Assembly (NCBI RefSeq): GCF_024586455.1
Contig: NC_065921.1
Location: 87,728,061 to 87,792,060 of the forward strand
DNA length: 64,000 nucleotides
Reading direction: 5' to 3'
From: Bactrocera neohumeralis
Lineage: Eukaryota > Arthropoda > Insecta > Diptera > Tephritidae
Below, in pieces: positions 41,001-48,449 of the stretch. The notes under the pieces were generated by a model. That model saw only the letters and a list, made by a program, of their open reading frames with translations. It ran no database searches and had not been told where the DNA came from. Position numbers and translations under genes: made by a program. Positions within the stretch are counted from its first letter, which is position 1, and each line of letters begins with the position of its first letter.

Positions 41001-44000
41001 AAAAGTATGAATATTATTTTCTTTAATCTGCCAAAATCTGCTTGCTTAACGCCCCAAACCCCTTTGCTTGCTGCCCAGTTTCTCAAGTATTAAGTCATTT
41101 GCTAAATTTGAAATTCAAAACAAAGCAAATGAACGAATAGTAGAACAAATAAGTAATATGTAAACGAAAAAAGACAAAAAAAAGTATTTTAAACAAAAAC
41201 AAAATTATATTAATACATATAAAAATGTGTGTAATATATAATAAATATGTGTGTAAATAAGCTAATACTTATGAGCTTACAAACGCACATATTCATTTGC
41301 AAAGGCAATGAAAGTGAAATGTTTTCTAAAATTTTCAAAATTTCAAAATACCAGAATGCAATTAGCAAAAGTAATGGAAATTATAATTAAAAAAATATTA
41401 ATTTTTAGTTATAGTGGTTATAATTTAGTTAAAGATGAGCAAATTGCGTTGGCAAATAATGTTTATTTAATGGAAATGGGCATATTCGAGGCAAGATCAG
41501 GTAGTTTTTGGTATTTTGTGCTATCAGCTGTGGAATTTTCTAAATTCATTAAATTTAGCTGATATTCCATTTTAAACTAAATAAGAGTTTTAGTTATAAA
41601 GTGGTTATGTATTGGTTATAAAGTGGTTATCTATTGGTTACTTTATCTGACAGCGATTTTCGATTTTTCTTAGAATACGCTGTTTTACGTTTTAGGTGAC
41701 GATATATTCCATGTATTTGCCTGCAATTTTATGCCATAAATTAGCCGTGTGAATATAAAAAACAATCACGTTTCAATGTCACAGAAAATGAACATAAACA
41801 CTGATATAAAACGCAAAAAAAAATAAAAATTTTGCAAAAATCACGGACAACCATGAATGAAAGCCGCACACAATTGAATAATACATAAGATATGTATAGT
41901 GAAAAGTAAGATTTACTCAAATATGCGTGTGAATAAAGATTAAAAAAATATATATGTACATATACATACATATATTGTGACAAAAAAGTAACCGGAAATT
42001 GCAATTAAATTCCCCGGGAAAGAATTTGTCTCAAATTTTGTATTTCTAACCAAATTTCGTGTGCGGAATCATTGCGAACGTTGGAAAATGCTTACGGAGA
42101 TTAAGTTTTATCAAAAACACAAACCTACGAGTAGTCCAAAGCTTTCAAAGAAGGTCGAGAGATCGTAGAAGACGTGCCTCATTCTGGACGACCTTCGGCC
42201 TCTTCAACTGATTAAAATGTTAAAAAAGTGAAAGATATGATGCTTGAAAATCGTCAGGAAAGTGTTAAAGAGATGGCAAGAGTGCTCGACATCTCTCGCG
42301 AGTTCGTTCGAATGATTTGGGTGGATATTTTGGGTATGAAACGCGTTCTTGCTCGATTCGTCCCGATAAAGCTGAAATTTTTTCGGATCTAGCCACGATT
42401 GTGACCGAATTTAAAGCCAAAAACGCAATGAATACCCTCGATTAACCATCATATTCACCAGATTTGGCTCCGTGTGATTTTTTCTTGTTCCCAAACTGAA
42501 ATTGCCACTCCGCGGAGCCCGTTTTCAGTCGATTAAAGAGATAAAACAAAATTCGAGTCGAAGACCATCCTAAAGATATTTCTCTTCTAAAGATTAGCAT
42601 AAGTATATTACATCCCTGTCATCAAACAAACAGTCGTCGCACTCGCGATTTGGCTCCCATGTCATTCGATGGAACGATGTGCTGTTTGAGATACACGACG
42701 ACCTTGACATAGTTCAGCGAATTAAAAGACAGCGGCTACGCTGGTTGGGTCATGTCGTCCGAATGTACGAAAGCACTCTTGACCTGAAAGTATTCGACGC
42801 AGTATCCGCCGGGGGAAGCAAAGAAAGAGGAAGACCTCCACTCCTTTGGAAAGACCAGACCGAGAAGGACCTGGCTTCGCTTGAAATCTCCAATTGGCGC
42901 CAAGTAGTGAAAAGGAAAAACGACTGGCGCGCTGTTGTAGACTCGGCTATAACCGCGTAAGCGGGGTCTACGCCAATCAAGAAGAAGAATAAGTGCATTA
43001 CATCTGATGGAGATTACTTTAAAAGCGACGAAATAAATATTGTGGAATAACTAAATATTTTATTTACAATTCCCGGTGCTTTTTTGTCACAATGTATATA
43101 TATCTGTAACAAAAACAAGTGTTTTTAAACCAAAGATATGTTTGCAGCTATATTTCTCACGCACTCCATTAAAAATAATTGTTTATTGTCATAAAGTAAA
43201 AGTGTATGAAAGCACACAGACATGCATATAAATATATGTATGTTTTTACATGTGTATGTATGCGTATAGCAATTTATTTTGCAGTCAACCACAAGGATTT
43301 TTTTATTTACTCGCATATATTTGCTGTTTGCAAAAATGTTGACAATATGAATAATTTATTTGTTTACAAATGTCTGCGAGAAGGTAAAAGTGGGCAAATA
43401 AATACGGTCATGAACAGCGACGAAATAAAAAGTCAAACAAGGAACTGGCGTGCTGAACTTTTGCATACCCCTCACCCTACCCCTCGAACTCGAAGATGTG
43501 AGAAACGAAACGCAAGAACATTGTGGGCGGCAAAGCTTTATTAAGCTTATAGCTACATTAAATAAACCTTTAAAGGGGAGGTGGGCGTGGTTTGCAGCTA
43601 TACACGCCCATGCATGGTTATGCCCACATTACCGCGAGCAAAAGTGCTGCTGGAACTCAATCTAGCACAAACTTCAGACTCACAGTTGCAGTACAGTTAA
43701 ACCGTTATAAGGTCAGTGGGCGTGGTATTGATTCACCTACACCTACTCTGCTATAAATTTATGCTAAGTAAACATTATTGTGGGCTAACGTTGGAGGTCC
43801 AACATAGAAACACAGGAGAAAAATTACACTACTCAACAAATCTGAAGCAAGAACTTGCGACTGATGTGCTAAGTAATCTGTGTGTCTGTCCTTGAAGTGT
43901 TCTGATTTCAAATTTGAGTTCAACATTTTTCCAACACGCATATCTTTTTTTTAGAAAGGTTGATGGTTTGATCCCTAAAATCCGCTAGAAAAATTTGTTT

Positions 44001-44304
44001 ACCATTTTCGGTTTTAGCAACCCAAAATGAGCAAGCAACAGCCTCTAACAGCACATTCGCAAAATAACTGTAAACTAGTGTCATTTTCACTCACCTTTAT
44101 CTCATCACTGGGCAATTCCTTCTTTATTTTGACCGCCTGCATGGCCGCTGTAGCACTTAAATCGCTGGACGCTGTGTTCAAACTGGAACTCGTTGATATA
44201 TCCACAGTGCCTGTTGTTGTTCTAGTGTGTTTTGCTGTTTCTAATGTAGCGGTTTTTGCTTTAATTTTTGTACCAACACTCAAAGGTGAGGCTTTTTTGG
44301 ACAT
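11016..44304 (-). CDS. Sobp: Sine oculis-binding protein, three coding exons over 33 kb
   Basis: Coding exons in order: 44304-44095, 15534-14958 and 13249-11016. Phases 0 and 1 match across both introns, giving 1006 residues. Exon 1 ends VKIKKELPSDEIK and exon 2 opens EFAENTMNELLGWYGF, the N-terminal signature of SOBP. Exon 2 then runs into polyQ, polyN/S and Gly-rich stretches. Exon 3 carries two FCS-type zinc fingers: CCWC with YCSESC (about residues 267-295), and CDWCKHVRH with FCSDKCLNQYKM (about 310-339). A Ser-rich region follows, then a Pro-rich block containing VPYPIVIPLPIPIPVPLPV, typical of the family, and a basic C-terminus (RKRKR). SOBP is a nuclear cofactor that binds the SIX-family protein Sine oculis. 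The two fingers are separated by only about 14 residues, shorter than I recall in the human protein. Intron 1 is 28.5 kb and full of mobile elements. Confidence 0.93.
13250..14957 (-). other. Sobp: Sobp intron 2
   Basis: A 1.7-kb intron with GTGAGT donor and TTTTTCAG acceptor. It contains a short RTE-like 3' fragment near 14400-14550 and otherwise unique AT-rich sequence. Confidence 0.8.
14400..14555 (+). mobile_element. RTE-like non-LTR 3' end fragment
   Basis: The segment encodes a degraded KDWRAVENS and then AAGCGGTCTCTACG followed by an AAAGAAG-rich tail. This is the same C-terminal WRAVVDSA plus (GAA) tail seen in copies at 19.4, 42.6 and 61.4 kb. Too short to be functional. Confidence 0.6.
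16060..16450 (+). repeat. Diverged dispersed repeat related to 25.5-26.05 kb
   Basis: CATGTCCATCCC, TGTCTGTCTATCTGTATATACTCG, TTAGCTCTTAAGATATCGATC and GACAGGATATCTTCACACAATTTGATAC recur as diverged versions at 25540-25760. The class is unknown and there is no coding potential. Confidence 0.5.
16780..17540 (-). mobile_element. Non-LTR retrotransposon 3' end with RNase H domain, degraded
   Basis: Read on the - strand, 17355-17290 encodes IWVPSRIRNEKADELVRRGS, the end of a retroelement RNase H domain. Further on (17040-16970) come VDLAENRAHAEVDETLEHY and YTAFSRMSRA, the Cys/His-poor remnant of the C-terminal zinc knuckle. A second copy in the opposite orientation lies at 22.1-22.6 kb (VDSAEACAEDDETLEHYLCEYPAF). 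Stops interrupt both. Confidence 0.7.
18020..18056. repeat. (TA)n/TATACTA simple repeat
   Basis: The tract is an alternation of TATATACTA and TATATATG units about 37 bp long, between unique flanks in Sobp intron 1. Confidence 0.8.
19365..19605 (+). mobile_element. RTE-like non-LTR 3' end fragment
   Basis: The DNA still matches the family segment encoding ENTPALKVYDAVPAGGSRGR and RPPL, then TGGCGCC, and ends GGCTACGCCAAAAAAAGAAGACGAAG. Frames are shifted and stops are present. Same family as the copies at 28.2 kb (- strand) and 42.6 kb. Confidence 0.75.
19980..20580 (+). mobile_element. RTE-like reverse-transcriptase fragment
   Basis: From 20049 the + strand reads ERLKPIVKKLIGLYQCGFRPGK, a reverse-transcriptase motif (YQCGFRPGKS-type), and after a stop ELIRLCKLTLSNTKGSVRIG, then the degraded FDTKRG-type region and a VYEDKTMYLQ remnant of the NEDKTKYM segment. 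The domain is broken by stops and deletions. Another copy of the later part is at 59.2 kb. Confidence 0.75.
21190..21535 (+). promoter_or_regulatory. GC-rich island ending in a possible first coding exon of an unknown gene
   Basis: About 290 bp of unusually GC- and CpG-rich unique DNA, in an AT-rich intron, leads into AAAATGG at 21513. From ATG 21515 there are seven codons (MEKEVNK) and then a strong donor, AAGGTAAGA, at 21536. This layout resembles a promoter, 5' UTR and short first coding exon on the strand opposite Sobp. I find no downstream exon I can name, so it stays a candidate. Confidence 0.3.
22040..22610 (+). mobile_element. Non-LTR retrotransposon 3' end with RNase H-associated zinc knuckle, degraded
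   Basis: The + strand keeps KRELSDVVGVITG at 22327-22365 and VDSAEACAEDDETLEHYLCEYPAF at 22400-22472, the region after RNase H in such elements. TTCAAGGATTGTTTGAAGCAATGGACC at 22197 recurs inverted near 17220-17250, so the copies at 17 and 22 kb are one family in opposite orientations. Confidence 0.7.
22876..22893. repeat. Perfect 18-bp palindrome
   Basis: AACCTTAAGCTTAAGGTT reads the same on both strands. There is no loop, and no known function is evident. Confidence 0.8.
23925..24195 (+). repeat. Degenerate tandem array with TCAATGACC and TTTGTTTAC words
   Basis: The words TCAATGACC and TTTTGTTTAC(A/C)TTT, or close variants, alternate about every 50-60 bp: near 23925, 23956, 24040, 24080, 24110, 24142 and 24178. 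Units are strongly diverged. The array sits just after a TTTTTATACCCTTGCAATTTGC motif at 23800. Confidence 0.55.
24440..24560. other. Short GC-rich island with G-runs
   Basis: About 120 bp of GC-rich sequence containing two runs (GGGGGG and GGGGGGG) and GCGGCCGC. It is isolated in AT-rich intronic DNA and could be a promoter or regulatory patch. No exon or element was recognised. Confidence 0.3.
24754..24870 (+). repeat. (AAC)n/(AAT)n simple repeats
   Basis: Runs of AAC and AAT triplets around 24751-24790 and 24841-24866, with further short runs near 24976-25000 and 25081-25099. They produce long but meaningless polyV, polyL and polyC frames on the - strand. Confidence 0.8.
25540..26045 (+). 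repeat. Dispersed repeat with three diverged ~150-160-bp internal units
   Basis: The segment TATAGCTGCCATACAAACTGAACGA (or a variant), followed by an AACTTTTTCATTT-like stretch and usually GATATCTTCACGAAATTTGGCA, appears at about 25668, 25826 and 25974; the third unit breaks off early. A leader with TGTCCGTCTGTCAGTCTGTATATACTAG precedes it. A diverged relative lies at 16060-16450. No open frame spans it. Confidence 0.65.
26945..26960. repeat. (CA)8 microsatellite
   Basis: Eight consecutive CA dinucleotides in unique intronic DNA. Confidence 0.85.
28240..28640 (-). mobile_element. RTE-like non-LTR 3' end fragment
   Basis: On the - strand, after a gap for frame shifts, the sequence reads FERKVLRKTYGSLRVGHGEY, RIRWNDELNEIYDDIDIV, MDENTPAL and PPGEAVEEE, then a SPIGI-like version of the SNWR region. 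These are the ordered C-terminal motifs of the family also seen at 42.6 and 59.8 kb. Confidence 0.8.
29140..29925 (-). mobile_element. Mariner-like transposon remnant
   Basis: Read on the - strand, 29922-29812 encodes FRSGNFDLEYAPRPGRPLET then DVDEIKSLVDTDHRLDR, the second helix-turn-helix part of a mariner transposase. Later pieces include KRKKSWVYKVEPVKTILKAD, YCDQLDKVSEKRSKLINREG, LAKSFCIWN and HLDQFFAWKDQIIDE. Stops and deletions are frequent. At its high-coordinate end it abuts an RTE-like piece on the opposite strand. Terminal repeats were not found. Confidence 0.75.
29925..30045 (+). mobile_element. Small RTE-like fragment
   Basis: CCTCATCATTCCCGTCCT, GCGGAGGCAATGACATCATCTGAT and CTTAGGAGTGTTCGATAC match the copy at 59695-59775, which encodes the PVLLYGAEAWTMASSDESAL-type segment. 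Only about 120 bp remain. Confidence 0.65.
31195..32060 (+). mobile_element. Mariner copy of the TCAATTGAAAAGTCC family, degraded
   Basis: The left terminal repeat TCAATTGAAAAGTCCCTGGC nearly matches the perfect repeats of the element at 37508. Transposase pieces follow: FAQKKDGLIIKNSVWRCSS, AKVMASVFWDAHGIIFIDYL, EKGR, LLERLKDEIAEERLHLKKKK and FFHQDNS, with the catalytic FWDAHG and HQDN blocks recognisable. Several frame shifts separate them. No right terminal repeat is visible near 32060. Confidence 0.8.
34200..34500 (-). mobile_element. Mariner transposase C-terminal fragment
   Basis: The - strand frame (ending near 34271) reads SDLKRTLAWKKFASNEVLIA, ETETYFEAKDKLYYKNGIEM and NQCITYEGNYVE, the end of a mariner transposase. 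It then runs into GTGTTTTACTTGGGT. Same family as 31195 and 37508, 5'-truncated and inverted relative to them. Confidence 0.8.
35848..36338 (+). mobile_element. 491-bp mariner-derived short element with perfect 25-bp terminal inverted repeats
   Basis: The left end (35848-35872) begins TTGGGTAGTCGAAAAAGTCT and the right end (36314-36338) is its exact reverse complement over 25 bp. TA dinucleotides flank both ends (35846-35847 and 36339-36340), the expected mariner target duplication. Inside, the + strand keeps TATQATNEI, VYGDDIVPVAKQWFARFRSG and NLEIS, the N-terminal helix-turn-helix region of a mariner transposase; the catalytic part is deleted. This is a non-autonomous derivative. Confidence 0.88.
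37508..38444 (+). mobile_element. 937-bp mariner with perfect 27-bp terminal inverted repeats, internally degraded
   Basis: The left end starts ACAGGTCAATTGAAAAGTCC and the right end is its exact reverse complement over 27 bp. Flanking TA dinucleotides at 37506-37507 and 38445-38446 fit a mariner target duplication. Inside are pieces of transposase in order: TWLDDEFLDTVSGKSTISDW, HRYVTMEKI, ASEVMESAFWDEHGIIFIDY and KVLFHQSNC. Stops and deletions (a full-length mariner is about 1.3 kb) make it non-autonomous. Confidence 0.9.
38640..38730. repeat. TATG/CATA simple-repeat tract
   Basis: Interleaved ATGTATGT, ACATACAT and ATATGTAC words form a locally self-complementary tract. Similar tracts are at 45099-45180 and 47484-47505. 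Confidence 0.7.
38972..38998. repeat. (TG)13 microsatellite
   Basis: About thirteen consecutive TG dinucleotides, the longest perfect dinucleotide run I found in the window. Confidence 0.9.
41584..41705 (+). repeat. Unclassified dispersed repeat, copy 1
   Basis: It begins GAGTTTTAGTTATAAAGTGG, repeats GGTTATAAAGTGGTTAT internally, continues GACAGCGATTTTCG, and ends TTTTAGGTGACGATAT. A second copy in the same order lies at 46826-46928. It has no coding frame and no visible terminal repeats. Confidence 0.65.
41975..43092 (+). mobile_element. Mariner of a third terminal-repeat family, interrupted by a retrotransposon insert
   Basis: The left end TTGTGACAAAAAAGTAACCG pairs with the reverse complement of the right end (TTGTGACAAAAAAGCACCGG). 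The + strand holds the order VRNHCERWKMLTEI, a KVKDMMLENRQESVKEMA region, LDISREFVRMIWVDILGMKR, and PSYSPDLAPCDFFLF. The transposase end (CITSDGDYFKSDEINIVE, 42999-43050) is displaced by an RTE-like insert at 42615-42988. Apart from the insert and its duplicated site, only about 730 bp of the mariner remain, so the middle is deleted. Confidence 0.88.
42615..42988 (+). mobile_element. 5'-truncated RTE-like copy inserted in the mariner
   Basis: The insert encodes, almost uninterrupted, RWNDVLFEIHDDLDIVQRIK, RLRWLGHVVRM, FDAVSAGGSKERGRPPLLWK and DWRAVVDSAITA, the C-terminus of the element's polymerase polyprotein, and ends in an AAGAAGAAG tail. It is flanked by 16-bp direct repeats at 42599-42614 (ATAAGTATATTACATC) and 42989-43004 (ATAAGTGCATTACATC) with two mismatches, a target-site duplication made by retrotransposition. 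Confidence 0.9.
44095..44304 (-). other. Sobp: Sobp first coding exon (residues 1-70)
   Basis: A 70-codon frame starts at ATG 44302-44304 and ends AAAG before a GTGAGT donor at 44094. The last residues (KIKKELPSDEIK) correspond to the KREINEEMK segment that precedes FAENTMNELLG in vertebrate SOBP. Phase 0 agrees with the acceptor at 15535. Upstream, a good acceptor (CATTCTTTGCAG on the - strand) ends at 44393, so the exon probably runs 44095-44392 with 88 nt of 5' UTR. Confidence 0.88.
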
Positions 44305-45189
44305 GCTTTTCGGGAGTTATTGTATTATGATAACTTTTTGCAATTATTTCCGCTTCACTTTGATATAATTTGTTTAACACGTTTTGGAATTACTGCAAAG
44401 AATGAGATTAATTAATAAACTGAAATATTTCAGCACACTTTTCAAAAGCTTTAGTAAGCGGTAAGGAATAGTTGCAACATTTTGTTGAGTTTTCTGATTT
44501 TTAAATTTCAAAATCGGCTGTAATAAATCACTTCACTAAAAAACATATTTTATTGTCTATAATTTCCAATTTTTTTTTAAATTTTTTTTATAGCTGACGC
44601 TTTGTTGTTGCCTTCTTTTACATTCTTTGGCGTTCACATAATTAATTTTCATCTTATTTGTGCTTTGTTTGTTTGTTTTAAGTAGCACAAATCGGCTGCG
44701 AATCGTTGAAAAATATTATATAGTTTTTTCTCCTTGAGAACGACTATGGAACGCTTATATAAATCCATTTAGCCTGCACATAGCCGCAGCACACACACAT
44801 GCACGCCTGTTCGACGTATCTTTTTACACATTGATTTGCGTGCATTTGTTTCATGTCTGCCTGCCCGTCAACTTTTCGGTAATTCAATACTTTCGTTGAA
44901 ATGTTACCAAGTATCGAGTGACGCTACACAACCAACGCTTGGAGAACGTGAAATCGAAAAAAGTTCCGAATAAATGACATGCAATACAAATGTGGATGAC
45001 AAAGTTAAGAATTAAAATAAAATAAAACAACAACAAAAACACACACAATTAAAATGACGAACGAAATTGAATTTCAGTGCAAAACTATTTTCTATGTAGT
45101 ACATATGTACATATGTATGTTAGTTTAGTAGTATGTATGTATGTACAGGCCGACATACTTAAACATACATATTTCACTAACATTTACTT

Positions 45190-45660
45190 AATTTTTTATT
45201 TTTATGTTTTTATTTCACTTATTTTCCTTTTTTCCATTTGTTATTTACTTATAATTGTTTAATTTTCTTTATATATTTTTTAATTCCAATAAAATTTTGT
45301 TTTATTTTTTTTTTGTAATTTTATTTCTGTTTAATTTAGTTTAATTTTTATTTATTTATTTCACCTCAAAATAATTTGCTTGACTTATTGTTTTTTTTAT
45401 TGTTTTATTTAGTTTTTTATGCATATGTTTTTATTTCACTTATTTGTTTTTTTTTATATTTGTTAATTATTTATTGATATTTATTGTTTAAGTCCCTTTA
45501 AATATAAATTCCACTAAATTTTTATTTTAGTTTTTGTAATTTTGGTTTATTTTTATTTATTTATTTGTTTTTTATTCAATTTAGTTTAATTTTTTTTCCT
45601 CATTTCTCTCTATTTTTATTTGTAACGAAAGTTAACATTTAACCTCAAAATAAGTAAGCG
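45190..45660. repeat. T-rich imperfect tandem duplication, unit about 240 bp
   Basis: GTTTTTATTTCACTTATTT occurs at about 45206 and 45427. TTTAGTTTAATTTTT followed later by CCTCAAAATAA occurs at about 45336-45374 and 45580-45651. The block is low-complexity T-rich sequence and non-coding. Confidence 0.5.
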
Positions 45661-46258
45661 TTCTCTGCGGTCTATTGCTCTCATCAAAACACAAAAAATT
45701 TTCATTGCTGAGATTTTTCACATTTCACTAGGCGCATGCTGTTTTCAATACAAAAATAGCTTCAAATATACATACATGCCTATTAGTTTTCAGCGTGTGA
45801 TGAACACAAAAATAAAAATAAAAAAATAATTATAATTAGTTTTACAACTTGCACTTAATTATTTTTTCGCTTTCCACTTACTTAGTATATAAACACTTTT
45901 ATTTTCACTAATTAAACCTTTTAGTTATTAAAAATATATATTTTTTTTTCGAAAACTAAATCCAATGGGAGCACATTTTACCTTTATAGTAGCTAGTATG
46001 TGTTTATATGCACTGAGAGACACACACATTTATTACTTGTATGCCCACAAACACGAAAGCCGCCAGACTCATTGGCCAACCGCACACGCTCGTGTTTCGC
46101 TAACAAATAAGCCTTTCGCGCCACATTCTACCTGTTTTGCTCCAAGGTATCTTCCTGCTGCAGACAGTGCCGTTTTGAGAGAGTAAAATCAACGAAATTT
46201 CACTCTTCTGCGCGTTACACTCATTGAAAACTGGCGCTCTCTTGAGCAAGGAACTCAC

Positions 46259-46310
46259 CTTTGCTGCTTAGTACGTGCGCTCTGCGTATATCGTGAGCAT
46301 GATATTTATT
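46259..46310 (-). other. Candidate 3' end of a Sobp 5' UTR exon
   Basis: On the - strand CTAAGCAGCAAAG is followed by the strong donor GTGAGTTCC. It would splice to the acceptor at 44393 just upstream of the Sobp start codon. The 5' limit is unknown, so the upper coordinate is arbitrary. This is an inference from splice signals only. Confidence 0.3.
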
Positions 46311-46825
46311 TTTAACTTTCGGTTGTGTTTAATTTTTATTTCTTTTATTTTTTTTTTCTTACTTAATATTTTATTTCTTGCAATTTGCCTTTAGAATGAA
46401 ATTGAAATCAGTAATGAAAATGAAAGCAAATTGTAGTGAAATTCAAAAACACATAAAAAATACGAACTCGCTCGTGATCACATGCACATGTTGGATTGAA
46501 GAGGATAAAGAATGTGCGCTGCATTTTTGTATTTTTTAATTTGACTGCGAAATTCTATATAAAAAAGGTGGGTTCAACGTGTGACACGATTGTAACAGTA
46601 TTTCACATAGCAAGAAAAGTAAATAAATCGAATTACTAGCACACATACGTACATACAAACACTAGATATAAGCACCCAAAACGCAAAATAATGCAAATCA
46701 CTTTTCATAAGTTTACAAGCGAAGGAAAAACGTTATAAAGACACCACTCAAAATGACATAAAATTTGAATTTTGTTATAAAACGGTTATATGTTGGTTAT
46801 CACACACTCGTATTGAAACAAAATT

Positions 46826-46928
46826 TGAGTTTTAGCTATAAAATGGTTATACAAGTATATTGGTTATCATAACCGACAGCGTTTTCGGTTTTTTTATGAT
46901 ACGCTATTTTGCTTTTAGGTGACGATAT
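46826..46928 (+). repeat. Unclassified dispersed repeat, copy 2
   Basis: GAGTTTTAGCTATAAAATGG, TATTGGTTATCATAACCGAC, AGCGTTTTCGG and TTTTAGGTGACGATAT match 41584-41705 in order. A partial extra unit (TTATAAAACGGTTATATGTTGG) lies just before it at about 46778. Confidence 0.65.
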
Positions 46929-48356
46929 GTAAATACATACATACATACATTTATCTATATTATTTATGTAATTTCAATGCTTCAAGTTAACAAATTTCGC
47001 ACAAAATAGCCAATACATACATACATATATAGCCATAACAAATACTCATTTCATAGCGATATCGTATAAAACTATTGAATTATAAACGTTGTCAATTGTC
47101 TGACTGAACATCCTTCTCCTCTAGTATCATATTGCAAATTTGCATACCGAGTATTTAGTTTTGTTTTGCTGTAAAAAACCAACAATTCAGTCGCTATGCT
47201 CACAGCAGCAGCAGCTATTAGACCAATATTATAAAAAAATAGTGATTCGAAGAGCAACAACTTTGCGCGTTAATTAAAACAATTTCTCAAGTGTGCACAT
47301 TGCAGCCAAGAAAACATTTGAACTGCAAGAAAATTAGTGTTTTTGTTGTTTTTGTAATTCATACATAAATTTATGCAATGGATGCTGTCATTTGTTTAAT
47401 TTTTTCGTAATTATGCCAAAAGTCAACTACTCACTTATGATCACTGTGAAAGTTTTAAAATGGGTAAATATGTGCATTTGTATACATATGTATGTACATA
47501 TGTATTTTTATATGAAAACCAAAAAGTCTCAAAAAATCAAATTCTTGAACGACCCGAATATGCTTCTTCATAATACTATATCTACTCAAATGCGGCACAT
47601 ATGTATGTACATATTTTCCAATATGTTTCACAGTTTCAAGTTTTCGAGTTGTGTCATGTTTTTCCAATTATTTGTGTGTCACATGCGCCACTTGTTTCTT
47701 TTTTTTATTTATTTTTCGTAGCTATTTGTATCGCTTGATCACATTTCAAACATTCACAGCGTATTCAGAGCTACAAGTGGATAATTTATTTCATTTAAAC
47801 TTTTCATGCTCAGTTTTCTCTCTGTGTATGCAGAACAACTGTCCATGTGCTGATGTTGGAGCGTGGCGCATGCTGTAGGAACTTTATTTTGCCCGCAACT
47901 CACTTGAATTTATAAACACCTGGGCGCATGCACATTGCTGCACATAATCAAACTTATTTTCATTGCTTTAAGTTTAGTAAATACCGTAGTCATCAGCAGA
48001 AATAGCAAAACAGATTTATTTGCCGTGTTCTGTAGTCCATTTTGTAAGACCTTTGTCACTTTCATTGACAATTGTTTATTTTTTTAATTATTTATATCTT
48101 GCACAAAGCGTTGCACATTTTCCGCGTACTTTGACGTAATTGAATATGTGTGTAGAATATATGAATTTAAAAATCTTTAGTTTTTAAGCACAAACACCGG
48201 TCACGATTAGTTTTTAGTATTTCCGCTAACTTCTTTTTGACATCCGTATTTAACAACCACTCAATCCCGCTATCCGTTCACATCTGATTGCCTGTGTTGT
48301 GTGCAGTTCGTGATGTGGTGGTCTTCTCATTGAGTGGTGTGGTGAAAATAATTTTA

Positions 48357-48449
48357 ATGGCCAAAATGGTGGATGATTTTTTAGGAATTCTTTTACGGCA
48401 TTTATTTAAAATGATTATCAGATTAAGTGGATATCTTTTCATAATTTGA
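48357..48449 (+). CDS. Small ORF of 30 codons, hydrophobic, unproven
   Basis: ATG 48357 to TGA 48447-48449 encodes a peptide starting MAKMVDDFLGILLRHLF and ending with the hydrophobic GYLFII. It has an acidic pair near the N-terminus and an otherwise hydrophobic and basic body, suggesting a membrane-associated or amphipathic peptide. It lies about 320 bp upstream of the LYRM2-like start. I do not recognise a family. An ORF of this size could arise by chance. Confidence 0.2.
   Translation: MAKMVDDFLGILLRHLFKMIIRLSGYLFII

Larger units (their letters stand above)
15535..44094 (-). other. Sobp: Sobp intron 1, 28.5 kb, rich in mobile elements
   Basis: The intron is bounded by a GTGAGT donor and a TTGTTTGCAG acceptor, in matching phase. 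Its contents are listed separately: non-LTR fragments, mariner copies, tandem repeats, simple repeats and GC-rich islands. Parts without an entry (about 26.1-28.2, 30.1-31.2, 32.1-34.2, 34.5-35.8, 36.4-37.5 and 38.5-41.5 kb) hold AT-rich unique DNA and short microsatellites in which I see no gene. Confidence 0.8.
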
